Part shown: positions 13,121-13,636 of the stretch, piece after piece | Layout of the letters: every line of letters starts with the position of its first letter | Numbering within the stretch: the stretch's first letter is position 1 | The notes under the pieces: generated by a model | Databases searched by the model: none | The model's input: only the letters and a program-made list of their open reading frames with translations | Told to the model about the DNA's origin: nothing | NCBI GenBank assembly: GCA_002506015.1 | Contig: DAWR01000007.1 | Coordinates: 1 to 13,636, forward strand | Length of the DNA: 13,636 nt | Reading direction: 5' to 3' | Source of the DNA: Candidatus Methanogasteraceae archaeon UBA261 | Lineage (GTDB): Archaea > Halobacteriota > Methanosarcinia > Methanosarcinales > Methanogasteraceae | Program-made: the position numbers and the translations under genes

Positions 13121-13636
13121 ATGATAATCTTTTCAAAGGTACTGGCAGACCGTGCCACGGTCTGGGAGGCGATCCGTGCAAAGGAGATCTCGTGCGCAGA
13201 GGTACCCGACGACCTCATCCGATTCTCTTCAGAGATCAAGCCGGTCATCATGTGGAACATCACACGCGAGTGCAATCTCGCATGTCAGCACTGTTACATG
13301 GATGCGAGGACGAAACACCCCGACGAATGGACGCTCGAGGAAGGGATCCGGTTCATCGACGAGATGGCGTCACTCGACATGCCGATGCTGATTGTTACCG
13401 GTGGAGAGCCGCTCATGAGCAAAAATTTCTTCCCTTTTGCGTTCCATGCGAAAGAAAAGGGGGTTCGCATGGTGGTATCCACCAACGGAACACTGATCAC
13501 GCCCGAGGTGGCAGCACTCCTCGCAGAGGCTGAGATCAGGTATGTCGGAGTGAGCGTGGATGCGGCGACCGCGGGGAGGCATGATACATTCCGGGGAGTT
13601 AAGGGAGCGTTTGATCGTGCGATGGACGGGATAAGG
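13121..13636 (+). CDS. Radical SAM protein of the AhbC/AhbD/NirJ type, 5' part only
   Basis: The ATG at 13121 opens 172 codons to the window edge without a stop. MWNITRECNLACQHCYMDA (44-62) holds the C51-x3-C55-x2-C58 motif that binds the 4Fe-4S cluster and S-adenosylmethionine. GGEP (94-97), VVSTNGTLI (118-126) and VGVSVDA (142-148) are later strands of the barrel. TFRGVKGAFDRAMDGIR (156-172) is characteristic of the NirJ/AhbC/AhbD branch, as is the N-terminal leader before the cysteine motif. These enzymes modify siroheme-derived tetrapyrroles to heme in archaea (AhbC, AhbD) or act in heme d1 synthesis (NirJ). A SPASM domain would be expected beyond the window. Other SPASM-type maturases cannot be excluded without the C-terminal half. 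Confidence 0.8.
   Translation, partial: MIIFSKVLADRATVWEAIRAKEISCAEVPDDLIRFSSEIKPVIMWNITRECNLACQHCYMDARTKHPDEWTLEEGIRFIDEMASLDMPMLIVTGGEPLMSKNFFPFAFHAKEKGVRMVVSTNGTLITPEVAALLAEAEIRYVGVSVDAATAGRHDTFRGVKGAFDRAMDGIR

Noticed and set aside
13152..13533. Closed plus-strand frames in the last 500 bases
   Set aside because: They overlap the radical SAM frame starting at 13121, which is open to the window edge and carries the CxxxCxxC motif; the others are shadows.
1..13636. CRISPR arrays, tRNA, rRNA, complete insertion sequences
   Set aside because: No regular spaced repeats, no cloverleaf or rRNA-like segment and no transposase were seen on either strand.

Overview
The window looks like chromosomal DNA from a methanogen-like euryarchaeon, probably of the class Methanomicrobia or a relative. 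The signs are archaeal-only families (a Hel308-like helicase with cysteine motifs, an FMN-barrel DUF447 protein, a short DUF89 phosphatase, DUF2178 membrane proteins), TATA-box promoters with little or no leader, oligo-T terminators, and bacterial-type UvrB/UvrC, which mesophilic archaea often carry. No match is certain enough to name a genus. TGA dominates the stop codons.

Layout. (1) 1-715: the start of an unidentified minus-strand gene cut by the window edge, then about 640 bases of apparently non-coding DNA with short palindromes. (2) 716-6701, minus strand: a DNA-repair operon, helicase > uvrC > uvrB, in which each stop overlaps the next start by 4 nt. (3) 6702-6772: a divergent promoter gap. 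(4) 6773-8262, plus strand: DUF447 flavoprotein and DUF89 metal-dependent phosphatase, also overlapping by 4 nt. (5) 8263-9234: an accessory strip holding a frameshifted PIN/VapC toxin pseudogene, a 43-residue putative antitoxin remnant, hairpin-forming repeats and then a good archaeal promoter. (6) 9235-11431: tandemly duplicated genes for LolA-like/DUF4367 lipoproteins. The second carries a single in-frame TAG exactly where its two domains meet. (7) 11470-13010: a run of DUF2178-type small membrane proteins, the first two apparently damaged or fused, ending in a 65-residue XRE repressor-like protein with a GTG start overlapping the last membrane gene. (8) 13121 to the right edge: the first 172 residues of a radical SAM/SPASM protein of the AhbC/AhbD/NirJ (heme) type.

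How they fit together. The repair operon supplies the damage-binding helicase (UvrB) and dual-incision nuclease (UvrC) of nucleotide excision repair, and tight coupling ties an archaeal superfamily-2 helicase to them; uvrA is not here. Regions 6 and 7 look like one envelope module: surface lipoproteins, several four-helix membrane proteins and a small DNA-binding protein, all on one strand with very short gaps. A membrane-sensing regulatory cassette is my inference and is not shown by the sequence.

The two most interesting signals are the lone TAG inside an otherwise intact lipoprotein gene (recent nonsense mutation, or readthrough/pyrrolysine) and the lipoprotein-DUF2178-XRE module as a whole.
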